Notes under the pieces: model-generated
Database searches by the model: none
What the model was told of the DNA's origin: nothing
Seen by the model: only the letters and a program-made list of their open reading frames with translations
Assembly (NCBI GenBank): GCA_036787815.1
Contig: DAIQOP010000027.1
Location: 1 to 21,752, forward strand
DNA: 21,752 nucleotides
DNA from: DATBAK01 sp036787815
GTDB taxonomy: Bacteria; Actinomycetota; Acidimicrobiia; IMCC26256; PALSA-610
Reading direction: 5' to 3'
Position numbers and translations under genes: made by a program
Shown here: in pieces, positions 6,386 through 12,724 of the stretch
Layout of the letters: every line of letters starts with the position of its first letter
Position numbering within the stretch: position 1 is the first letter of the stretch

Positions 6386-7903
6386 ATGTTCGCGGCCCCC
6401 GGCCGTGCTCGCGAGCACTACGGAGCGCTGCACGGCGCGCTGCAGACCCTGTCGCGCCCCGACTTCGAGGAACGGTGCAGCGCCCGCGACCACGCGTTCC
6501 GCGACCAGGGCATCACGTTCTCGTTCTCGGGTGAGGAGCGGCCGTTCCCGCTCGATCTCGTGCCGCGGGTGCTGGGCGGCGACGAGTGGAAGACGATCGA
6601 GGCGGGGGTGCGCCAGCGGGTGCGCACCCTCGAGGCGTTCCTCGCCGACGTCTACGGACCGGGCGAGATCCTCGGTGCCGGCGTGGTTCCGCGGACGCTC
6701 GTCATGACGTGGAGCCACTACCACCGGTCGGTGTGGGGGGTCACGAGTCGCAACGGCGTGCGCGTGCACGTGGCGGGCATCGACCTGGTGCGCGGCGCCG
6801 ACGGCCGGTTCCGGGTGCTCGAAGACAACCTGCGCACGCCGTCGGGTGTGTCGTACGTCGTCGAGAACCGCACTGCGATGACGCATGTGTTCCCCGAGCT
6901 GTTCGCGAGCCATCGCGTCCGGCAGGTCTCCGACTATCCGGCCCGCCTCCTCGAAGCCCTGCGCGTCTCCGCGCCCGCCGTCGGCGAGCCGACCATCGTG
7001 GTGCTCACGCCGGGCGTGCACAACGCGGCGTACTTCGAGCACTCGTTCCTCGCGCGTCGCATGGGCGTGGAGCTCGTCGAAGGCCGCGATCTCGTGTGCC
7101 ACGGCAACAGCGTGTTCATGCGGACGACGGCCGGGGAACGACGGGTCGACGTCGTGTACCGCCGCATCGACGACGACTTCCTCGACCCGCTGCAGTTCCG
7201 GCCCGACTCCACGCTCGGATGCCCGGGAATCGTCAACGCGGCCCGGGCCGGCAACGTGACGATCGCGAACGCCGCGGGCAACGGCGTCGCCGACGACAAG
7301 GCCATCTACCCGTTCGTGCCGGCGATGATGCGGTTCTACCTGGGCGAGGAGCCGATCCTCCCCAACGTCGACACCTTCCGGCTCGAGAACCCCGACGAGC
7401 GGGCGTGGGCCCTGGAGCGGCTCGACCGGCTCGTGTTCAAGCCCGTCGACGGCTCGGGCGGCTACGGCATCGTGATCGGGCCGCAGGCGTCGGAGCCGGT
7501 GCTCGAGGAGTTGCGGCACAAGATCGTCGCCGACCCGCGCGGGTGGATCGCGCAGGAGCCGGTCGCGCTGTCGACGTCGCCCACCTACACCGGCGACGGG
7601 ATGCGCGCGCGCCACGTCGACCTGCGCCCCTTCGCCGTGAACGACGGCAACGACGTGTGGGTGCTGCCGGGTGGGCTCACGCGCGTCGCGCTCCCGGCCG
7701 GCAGCCTGATCGTGAACTCGAGCCAGGGGGGAGGCTCGAAGGACACGTGGGTGCTGGCCGACGAGTCCGACCGCTCTGGCGCGCGCGGCGGCTTCGGCAC
7801 CGACGCCGACCCCGCCGAGTCGCGCCCGCGCTCGGTGGTCGCGGCGGCGGCCGCGCGGCCGCCGACCGACGCTCCGCAGGCGACCCAGGCCTCGCAGCAG
7901 TGA
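6386..7903 (+). CDS. Circularly permuted type-2 ATP-grasp protein (amidoligase family)
   Basis: The 505-residue product from ATG 6386 carries the hallmarks of the circularly permuted ATP-grasp family (former DUF404/DUF407): YGPGEIL, HVAGIDLVRG with FRVLEDNLRTPSGVSYVVEN, VYRRIDDDFLDPLQFRPDS, AGNVTIANAAGNGVADDKA, YLGEEPILPNV, the nucleotide loop VFKPVDGSGGYG (K352), ARHVDLRPF and NSSQGGGSKDTW. The family is predicted to form amide/peptide bonds with ATP. Homology seems to begin before this ATG: the in-frame codons from CTG 6350 give DDYDLSDTFDEMFAAPG, matching the usual N-terminus. So the true start is either the CTG at 6350 (GGAG at 6341-6344) or an ATG at 6354 put out of frame by one base. 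The last 50 residues are a disordered Ala/Pro/Arg tail. It heads an operon with the alpha-E and transglutaminase genes. Confidence 0.93.
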   Translation: MFAAPGRAREHYGALHGALQTLSRPDFEERCSARDHAFRDQGITFSFSGEERPFPLDLVPRVLGGDEWKTIEAGVRQRVRTLEAFLADVYGPGEILGAGVVPRTLVMTWSHYHRSVWGVTSRNGVRVHVAGIDLVRGADGRFRVLEDNLRTPSGVSYVVENRTAMTHVFPELFASHRVRQVSDYPARLLEALRVSAPAVGEPTIVVLTPGVHNAAYFEHSFLARRMGVELVEGRDLVCHGNSVFMRTTAGERRVDVVYRRIDDDFLDPLQFRPDSTLGCPGIVNAARAGNVTIANAAGNGVADDKAIYPFVPAMMRFYLGEEPILPNVDTFRLENPDERAWALERLDRLVFKPVDGSGGYGIVIGPQASEPVLEELRHKIVADPRGWIAQEPVALSTSPTYTGDGMRARHVDLRPFAVNDGNDVWVLPGGLTRVALPAGSLIVNSSQGGGSKDTWVLADESDRSGARGGFGTDADPAESRPRSVVAAAAARPPTDAPQATQASQQ

Positions 7904-7931
7904 CTCCACGCCTGCGCATGGTGAGGCGACC

Positions 7932-8864
7932 GTGCTGAGCCGCATCGCGGAATCGCTCTACTGGGTCGGCCGCTACTGCGAACGCGCCGAGGACACCGCG
8001 CGCCTGCTCGACGTCTACTACCACCTGCTGCTCGAGGAACGCGGCATCGACGAGGTCGCGGCGAGCCGGGGGATCCTCGAGGTGATGGGCGTCGACCTGG
8101 AGCAGCTTCCCGACGAACCCGACGCGACGACCGTCACCGACCTGCTCGCCTGGGACCCGTCGTCGACCGGCTCGATCGCGTCGTCGTTGCGGGGCGCGTG
8201 GGAGAACGCGCGGGGCGCGCGCGAGGCGATCTCGTCGGAGATGTGGGAGACGCTGAACTCCACCTACCGGGCCATCGCACCCGGTTCCGTGCGCGCGTCC
8301 GGGCCGGCGCAGCACCGGTTCTTCGCGTGGGTGCGCGATCGGGCGGCGACCCTCGCCGGTCTGGCCGACTCCACGCTCAGCCGCGACGACGGTTGGCACT
8401 TCCTCGCGCTCGGCCGCAGCGTCGAGCGGGCCGACATGACGACCCGGCTGCTCAGCGCGCACTGCGGCGAGAGCCTCGGACCCAGCCGCTGGACCACGCT
8501 GCTGCGATCGTGCTCGGCCTACGAGGCCTACCTGCGCACGTACCACCGCGCGGTCGACGCGTCGTCGGCCGTCGAGTTCCTGGTGCTCGACCGTATGTTC
8601 CCGCGCTCGGTGTTCCACGCGCTGAGCGCGGCCGAGACCTGCCTCGTCGAGCTCGATCCGCGTGCGAGCCGGGCCTCGAACCACGGTGAAGCCCGGCGCC
8701 TGCTCGGGCGCAAGTGCTCCGAGCTCGCCTACCTGCGCGTCGACGACATGCTCGCCGATCTGGGCCGGGAGGTCGAGAGCCTGCAGAGCACCTGCGCGCG
8801 GGTGCACACCGCGGTGGCCGACCGGTACTTCCCCGAGGCGTACACGATCGAGTGGAGCGTGTGA
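7932..8864 (+). CDS. Alpha-E domain protein
   Basis: The 310-residue protein begins MLSRIAESLYWVGRYCERAE, the signature N-terminus of the alpha-E (DUF403) family, and has the internal counterpart LALGRSVERADMTTRLLSAH. It is almost all helical, with no signal peptide or membrane segment, and of usual length. GTG at 7932 is preceded by GTGAGG five bases upstream. The gene follows the ATP-grasp gene by 28 bp, and its TGA overlaps the ATG of the transglutaminase gene (TGATG), so translation is probably coupled. In other bacteria alpha-E proteins are encoded next to, or fused with, this ATP-grasp family, and are predicted partners in a peptide-synthesis or peptide-modification system. The biochemical role is not settled. 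Confidence 0.95.
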   Translation: MLSRIAESLYWVGRYCERAEDTARLLDVYYHLLLEERGIDEVAASRGILEVMGVDLEQLPDEPDATTVTDLLAWDPSSTGSIASSLRGAWENARGAREAISSEMWETLNSTYRAIAPGSVRASGPAQHRFFAWVRDRAATLAGLADSTLSRDDGWHFLALGRSVERADMTTRLLSAHCGESLGPSRWTTLLRSCSAYEAYLRTYHRAVDASSAVEFLVLDRMFPRSVFHALSAAETCLVELDPRASRASNHGEARRLLGRKCSELAYLRVDDMLADLGREVESLQSTCARVHTAVADRYFPEAYTIEWSV

Positions 8865-10198
8865 TGGTGTGGCGGATGCGGATCGAGCACCGTACGACGA
8901 TGCAGTACTCGGGCACGGTGCACGCGTCGTACAACGAGGTGCGCATCACGCCGCGCGATCTCGACCGTCAGCTCACGATCTCGCACCGCGTCGACGTCGA
9001 CCCGCCGGCGCCGCTGTATCCCTACGTCGACGCCTGGCACACGATCGTGCACGCGTTCGACGTGCAGGAGGCGCACCGCACGCTGGTCGTCACCGGTACG
9101 TCGATCGTCGAGTCGTCGGACGCGCGCCCGCACGATCTCGGGGTGAGCTGGAGCGACCTCGCGTCGGAGCGGGTGCGCGACGACCACTGCGAGTTCCTCT
9201 GGCAGTCGTCGCGCGTGTCGGCCGACGCGGAGATCGCCGACGCCGCGGCCGAGTTGCGTGGTTCGCGCACGCCCGGCGAAGCGATCGACGCGACGTGCGA
9301 CTGGATCCACTCGACGTTCGACTACCAGACCGGCAGCACGACGGTCACCACGACGGCGAGCGAGGTGCTCCACGCCCGCCGCGGCGTGTGCCAGGACTTC
9401 GCACACCTCGCGATCGCCCTGTTGCGCTCGATGGGGATCCCGGCCCGGTACGTGTCGGGTTACCTGCACCCCGATCCCGACGCCGAGCGGGGCCGCAGCT
9501 ACGCCGGTGAGAGCCACGCGTGGATCGAGGCGTGGAGCGGCCGATGGCGCGCGCTGGATCCCACCACGGGCGCGCCGGTGGGTGAGCGGCACGTGCTCGT
9601 CGGTCGCGGTCGCGACTACGCCGACGTCGCCCCGCTCAAGGGCATCTACCACGGAGCCGCGGCCGAAGCCGTCGAGGTCGAGGTCGAGCTCGAGCGCCTG
9701 ACCCGACGCGTCCGATGCCGGCTACGGCGTGCCCGTGAACTGCAGGGTGATGGGCTTGCCACCCTGGAGCGTGAACGGCACGTTGACGCCGTCGATGCTC
9801 AGCTTCACCGCCGCCGGGTTGCCCATCGACAGCTTGATCGAGCTCGCGGTGATCGACTGCGACTGGCCCGACGACACCAGGCCGGCGAACAGCGACTTGC
9901 CCGCGGCATCGTTCGCCTCCACCCAGCACGACCCGTTGCTCGCCTGCACGACGAGGGTGTAGCTCGCCTTCGCGACGGTGAAGGCGGTTCCCGACGCGTC
10001 GGTGGCCCGCACGGGCGCGACCGAGGTGGTCGGCGCGGCCGGTTGCGTCGTGGTGGTCGGTTGGGTCACGTGGGGCCGGGTCGTCGTGGTCGCGCCCGCG
10101 GTGGTGCGCCCGCCGTGCCCGTGGTTCTGGGTGATCACGACGACGACCGCGATCACCGTCGCGGTGGCCATCAGTGCGAGCAGGAGCTGCCGGCGTGA
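8864..10198 (+). CDS. Transglutaminase-like cysteine protease-fold protein with a read-through antisense tail
   Basis: ATG 8864 overlaps the alpha-E stop. Residues 1-100 form the bacterial transglutaminase N-terminal domain (MRIEHRTTMQYSGTVHASYN, EVRITPR). The core at about 135-260 has the Cys-His-Asp triad: C176 in RRGVCQDFAHLAIALLRSMG, H218 in GESHAWIEAW, and D232 in WRALDPTTG. The usual family end (VAPLKGIYHG, then a short V-E-V-E-x-x-R-L tail) is reached near residue 279, at base 9700. No stop is present there in this frame, so the open frame continues for about 164 Arg-rich residues that are the exact antisense of the DUF4115 gene. A TGA exists one frame over at 9699-9701 and would leave a tidy 20-bp convergent gap. 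I therefore regard the part after 9700 as a likely frameshift artefact. Role: peptidase or peptide-crosslinking partner of the ATP-grasp and alpha-E proteins (predicted). Confidence 0.85.
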   Translation: MVWRMRIEHRTTMQYSGTVHASYNEVRITPRDLDRQLTISHRVDVDPPAPLYPYVDAWHTIVHAFDVQEAHRTLVVTGTSIVESSDARPHDLGVSWSDLASERVRDDHCEFLWQSSRVSADAEIADAAAELRGSRTPGEAIDATCDWIHSTFDYQTGSTTVTTTASEVLHARRGVCQDFAHLAIALLRSMGIPARYVSGYLHPDPDAERGRSYAGESHAWIEAWSGRWRALDPTTGAPVGERHVLVGRGRDYADVAPLKGIYHGAAAEAVEVEVELERLTRRVRCRLRRARELQGDGLATLERERHVDAVDAQLHRRRVAHRQLDRARGDRLRLARRHQAGEQRLARGIVRLHPARPVARLHDEGVARLRDGEGGSRRVGGPHGRDRGGRRGRLRRGGRLGHVGPGRRGRARGGAPAVPVVLGDHDDDRDHRRGGHQCEQELPA

Positions 10199-10468
10199 GC
10201 CCGGGGCGACGAGCCGGGACGGTCGGGCGGGCGGGGGCTCGTACGTGGGCGGGCCCGGCTTCCCCGGCTTCCCGGGCGCGAGCGGTGCGCCGGGTGCATC
10301 GACAGGGCGGCCGTCGGCGGCACGGGCGCGGGTGGTCGCGTCGTGCACCGCGCCGAGCGTGCGGCGGTACTGGTCGACCGATTCCTCGATCGTGAGCCGG
10401 CGGGTGGCGCGGGCGCGCCAGATCACCCCTCCCACGATCAACGCGACGACCACGATCACCAACGGCAA
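9722..10468 (-). CDS. Membrane protein with RodZ-C-like (DUF4115) extracytoplasmic domain
   Basis: The 248-residue protein starts at TTG 10468 with a membrane segment at residues 1-17 and a charged region (RRLTIEESVDQYRRTLGAVH). A Pro/Gly linker (55-90), a second membrane segment (about 94-112) and a Thr/Pro-rich stalk (120-152) follow. The C-terminal beta domain (170-246: TLVVQASNGSCWVEANDAAG, SITASSIKLSMGNPAAV, KLSIDGVNV) fits DUF4115, the periplasmic domain found at the end of RodZ. No helix-turn-helix like that of RodZ is visible, so I do not call it RodZ. Role may be cell-envelope related; that is inference. GGGGAG lies 9 bases before the TTG. Coding quality is far better than that of the overlapping plus-strand frame, which supports this gene as the real one in 9722-10198. 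It is divergent from the thioesterase gene 47 bp away. Confidence 0.85.
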   Translation of the reverse strand: MPLVIVVVALIVGGVIWRARATRRLTIEESVDQYRRTLGAVHDATTRARAADGRPVDAPGAPLAPGKPGKPGPPTYEPPPARPSRLVAPGSRRQLLLALMATATVIAVVVVITQNHGHGGRTTAGATTTTRPHVTQPTTTTQPAAPTTSVAPVRATDASGTAFTVAKASYTLVVQASNGSCWVEANDAAGKSLFAGLVSSGQSQSITASSIKLSMGNPAAVKLSIDGVNVPFTLQGGKPITLQFTGTP

Positions 10469-10515
10469 GTCATCATTCTCCCCGACGGGCGGGCGGTTCG
10501 CGGCAGGATGTCGCG

Positions 10516-10932
10516 ATGACGACCTCCGAGCTCGACGTGGCCACGCTCAACGCGCTCAGCCCGGGCCGGTTTCCCGGGCTCATCGGCTTCGAGGTGACCG
10601 AAGTGGAGCGGGGTCTCGTCCGGGCCCGGCTCGAGGTCCACGAGCACTTGCTGGCACCCAACGGGTACCTGCACGCGGCCGTCGTCATCGGGCTCGTCGA
10701 CACCGCGTGCGGATACGGCTGCCGCACCTGCCTGCCCGAGGACGCGAAGGGGTTCACGACGATCGAGCTGAAGACGAACTTCCTGAGCACGCTGACCGCG
10801 GGTGTCGTGGCGTGCGAGGCGAAGCTGATCCACGGCGGCCGCACGACGCAGGTGTGGGACGCACGGGCGACCAATGCGGCGACGGACGCCACGGTCGCCC
10901 TGTTCCGGTGTACGCAGCTCGTGCTGCGCTGA
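10516..10932 (+). CDS. PaaI-family hotdog-fold thioesterase
   Basis: The 138-residue product has the single hotdog-domain length and pattern of PaaI/YbgC-like acyl-CoA thioesterases: an N-terminal segment with FPGLIGFEVTEVERGLVRAR, the helix motif NGYLHAAVVIGLVDTACGYG (N49, H53 and D62 in the active-site region), then FTTIELKTNFLSTLTAGVV and a final strand ATVALFRCTQLVL. In the family the motif is usually H-G-G; here it is H-A-A. It should hydrolyse a small acyl- or aryl-CoA; the substrate cannot be read from sequence. AGGATG lies a few bases ahead of ATG 10516. The gene is convergent with the DUF4349 gene, with only nine bases between stops. Confidence 0.9.
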   Translation: MTTSELDVATLNALSPGRFPGLIGFEVTEVERGLVRARLEVHEHLLAPNGYLHAAVVIGLVDTACGYGCRTCLPEDAKGFTTIELKTNFLSTLTAGVVACEAKLIHGGRTTQVWDARATNAATDATVALFRCTQLVLR

Positions 10933-10941
10933 CGCCGGCGG

Positions 10942-12093
10942 TCACACCAGCAGGCGGCGCATGCGGGGCAGGAAGACGCGCAGCAGCGCGCCGAGGAGGA
11001 GCACGAAGAGCGCGATCACCAACGCCGAGCCGGAGTGGGAGATCAGCCCCTCGACCCGCTGCGCGAATCCGTGGCGTGCGTCTCCCCATGCGATCGACAG
11101 ACCGGAACGGTGCGCGGGGCGGGCGACCGGCTTCGCCTTCGGCGCGGGCTCGGTGATCGACACGGTGATCGTGGCGAACGTCGCCTGGTCGTCGAGTTGC
11201 CCGATCTGACCCTGCAGCTGCTCGATCTGGGTCTGCACGGTCTGGATGCGATCCTGCACCGCGAGGATGTCGCCGATGTTGGTCGCCTGCGCGAGCACGG
11301 TGAGGTACTGGTCGCGGGTCGCGGCCGCCGCTCGCAGGCGGGCCTGCAGATCGGTGTGTCGGCCGGTCACGTCGACCCCGCGCGTCGTCGCGCTCACGAC
11401 GGTGCCGAGCGCGCGCAACTTCGCGACGGTGGCATCGAATCGTGCCGACGGGACGCGGATCGTCATGCTGCCGCTCGGTGTCGTCGCGGATTCGAACGTC
11501 TTCGCATCGCTGACGAACCCGCCCGCGCCGGCTGCGGTCGTGGTGACCCGGCCGACGGTCTGGCCGAAGCTGTGGCGCGCGATACGCAGGTCGAGGGTGC
11601 CGGTGCGCACGACGAGCGCGCCGCTGGTGGACTCGGAGCGCAGGAGCGCCTTGGCGGAGTCGGTTCCCGATGCGGCCGCGGCCGTGTTGCCGTGCGTCGT
11701 TCCGAACTGCTGTTGGAGCGTGTCGGGGCTGGAGCCGTAGGAGGGTGGAGTCGTTCGTTGTGCTCCGCCGACCGAGCCGCGCACCGCCGAGCTCGTCGGC
11801 GGGGAGGCGACCTGCGGGAGCGTGGAGTTGGAGCGGGCGCGGTCGGCGCGTTCGGTCGGCGCAGCACCCCGGTTCGAGTGCGCACCGACGGTCCACACCG
11901 CACCGACCGCGACCAGGACGACGGCCGCGGCGCCGAGCACACGCGCCGCCGGGTGGGCGAACCGGCCACGCCCCGACTCCGAGGGCTCGGATCGGAGCGA
12001 CGCCGCGAGCACGGTGTCGATCGCGGCGGGAGGAATCGGGATGCGTTCGGCGTGCTCCGCCAACAGGGCCGCGAAGGCTTCCTCGTCGATCAT
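10942..12093 (-). CDS. DUF4349 membrane protein, candidate anti-sigma partner of the adjacent ECF sigma factor
   Basis: The 383-residue protein starts at ATG 12093 (MIDEEAFAALLAEH) with a GGAGGAGG site four bases upstream. Layout: a cytoplasmic N-terminus of about 50 residues without Cys, so not a zinc anti-sigma domain; a membrane segment 51-70; a Ser/Thr/Pro-rich stalk to about 155; DUF4349 at about 157-375 (VVRTGTLDLRI, GGFVSDAKTFES, MTIRVPSARFDATVAKLRAL, VDVTGRHTDLQARL); a coiled coil at 275-305; and a second membrane segment 355-375. Its ATG overlaps the TGA of the sigma-factor gene (ATGA). The position downstream of an ECF gene, the short cytoplasmic N-terminus and the single membrane crossing fit an anti-sigma factor whose external DUF4349 domain senses envelope state. 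That role is inferred; DUF4349 proteins as such are of unknown function. The longer open frame reaching back to 12468 runs over the sigma gene and is not used. Confidence 0.9.
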   Translation of the reverse strand: MIDEEAFAALLAEHAERIPIPPAAIDTVLAASLRSEPSESGRGRFAHPAARVLGAAAVVLVAVGAVWTVGAHSNRGAAPTERADRARSNSTLPQVASPPTSSAVRGSVGGAQRTTPPSYGSSPDTLQQQFGTTHGNTAAAASGTDSAKALLRSESTSGALVVRTGTLDLRIARHSFGQTVGRVTTTAAGAGGFVSDAKTFESATTPSGSMTIRVPSARFDATVAKLRALGTVVSATTRGVDVTGRHTDLQARLRAAAATRDQYLTVLAQATNIGDILAVQDRIQTVQTQIEQLQGQIGQLDDQATFATITVSITEPAPKAKPVARPAHRSGLSIAWGDARHGFAQRVEGLISHSGSALVIALFVLLLGALLRVFLPRMRRLLV

Positions 12094-12647
12094 CGGGCCT
12101 CCTCCGACACCGGCGCGGCGAGCGCACCGAGGCGGGGATCCATCGCCAGGCGCCGCCGGGCCTCGTGCAGGCGCGACCGCACGGTGCCCGGTCGGCGCGC
12201 GATCGCCGTGGCGATCTCGCGTTCGGAGAGCCCGGTCCAGTACCGCAACACCACCGTCGCACGGAGGTGCTCGGGGAGCTCCGCGAGCGCGGCCCCGACC
12301 GCGTCGGCGGCTTCCGATGCCTCGGCGGCGGCCTCGGGTGAGCGGTCGGCGGATTCGGGGGTCGCCGCCCCGTCGATCTCGAACTCGGCGCCGGAGTGGC
12401 GATTGCGGCGCGGCACCTCGCGCCGGAGGAACGAGTAGCAGGTGTTCACCAGCACCCGGTACAGCCACGGCTCACGCCCGGCACCGTCGGGCAGGGAGGC
12501 GCGGAACCGCCACACGCGCAGGTAGGCCTCCTGCACCGCCTCCTCGGCGTCGCGCGCGTCGCGCACGAGCAGGAAGGCGGTTCGGTAGGCGCGGGCGTAC
12601 CCGGCGGCGAGCCAGTCGGCCAGATCGTCTTCCGGTGTGCGCCCCAT
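12090..12647 (-). CDS. ECF-type RNA polymerase sigma factor (sigma-70 family)
   Basis: The 185-residue protein has sigma region 2 at about residues 17-80 (ARAYRTAFLLVRDARDAEEA, VQEAYLRVWRF, PWLYRVLVNTCYSFLRRE) and region 4 at about 113-168 (LAELPEHLRATVVLRYWTGL, SEREIATAIARRPGTVRSRL, HEARRRL). A short acidic linker joins them. Length and order are those of an ECF (group 4) sigma factor of the SigE-like type. I chose ATG 12647 because homology begins a few residues later; the frame stays open far upstream but only as antisense of the glycosylase gene. No clear ribosome binding site precedes this ATG, and a GAACC-N16-CGTC element ends 11 bases before it, so the transcript may be almost leaderless. 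The stop overlaps the start of the DUF4349 gene. Confidence 0.93.
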   Translation of the reverse strand: MGRTPEDDLADWLAAGYARAYRTAFLLVRDARDAEEAVQEAYLRVWRFRASLPDGAGREPWLYRVLVNTCYSFLRREVPRRNRHSGAEFEIDGAATPESADRSPEAAAEASEAADAVGAALAELPEHLRATVVLRYWTGLSEREIATAIARRPGTVRSRLHEARRRLAMDPRLGALAAPVSEEAR

Positions 12648-12658
12648 CGATGAGCTAT

Positions 12659-12683
12659 GACGCTCGAAAGGGCCGATCGGTTC
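12659..12683 (-). promoter_or_regulatory. Possible ECF-type autoregulatory promoter
   Basis: On the minus strand GAACC (12683-12679) and CGTC (12662-12659) are separated by 16 bases, close to the GGAAC / CGTC-CGTT layout of many actinobacterial ECF promoters. ATG of the sigma gene begins 11 bases after the -10-like element. The -35-like box reads CGAACC rather than GGAACC. Short motifs of this kind can arise by chance. Confidence 0.3.
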
Positions 12684-12693
12684 GGGAATCGTC

Positions 12694-12718
12694 GTTCCGC
12701 CTCCCACAGGGGAGGAAC
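12694..12718 (-). terminator. Interrupted stem-loop after the glycosylase gene
   Basis: GTTC (12694-12697) and CTCCC (12701-12705) pair with GGGAG (12710-12714) and GAAC (12715-12718) around the loop ACAG, with a three-base bulge. It lies seven bases beyond the stop of the YcaQ-family gene and ahead of the sigma gene. No T-run follows on the minus strand, so terminator function is uncertain. Confidence 0.35.
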
Positions 12719-12724
12719 CTGCGC

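Noticed and set aside
6347..7945. 532-codon open frame on the minus strand
   Set aside because: Antisense of the ATP-grasp gene, which is conserved along its whole length; the minus product is low-complexity Arg/His/Val sequence.
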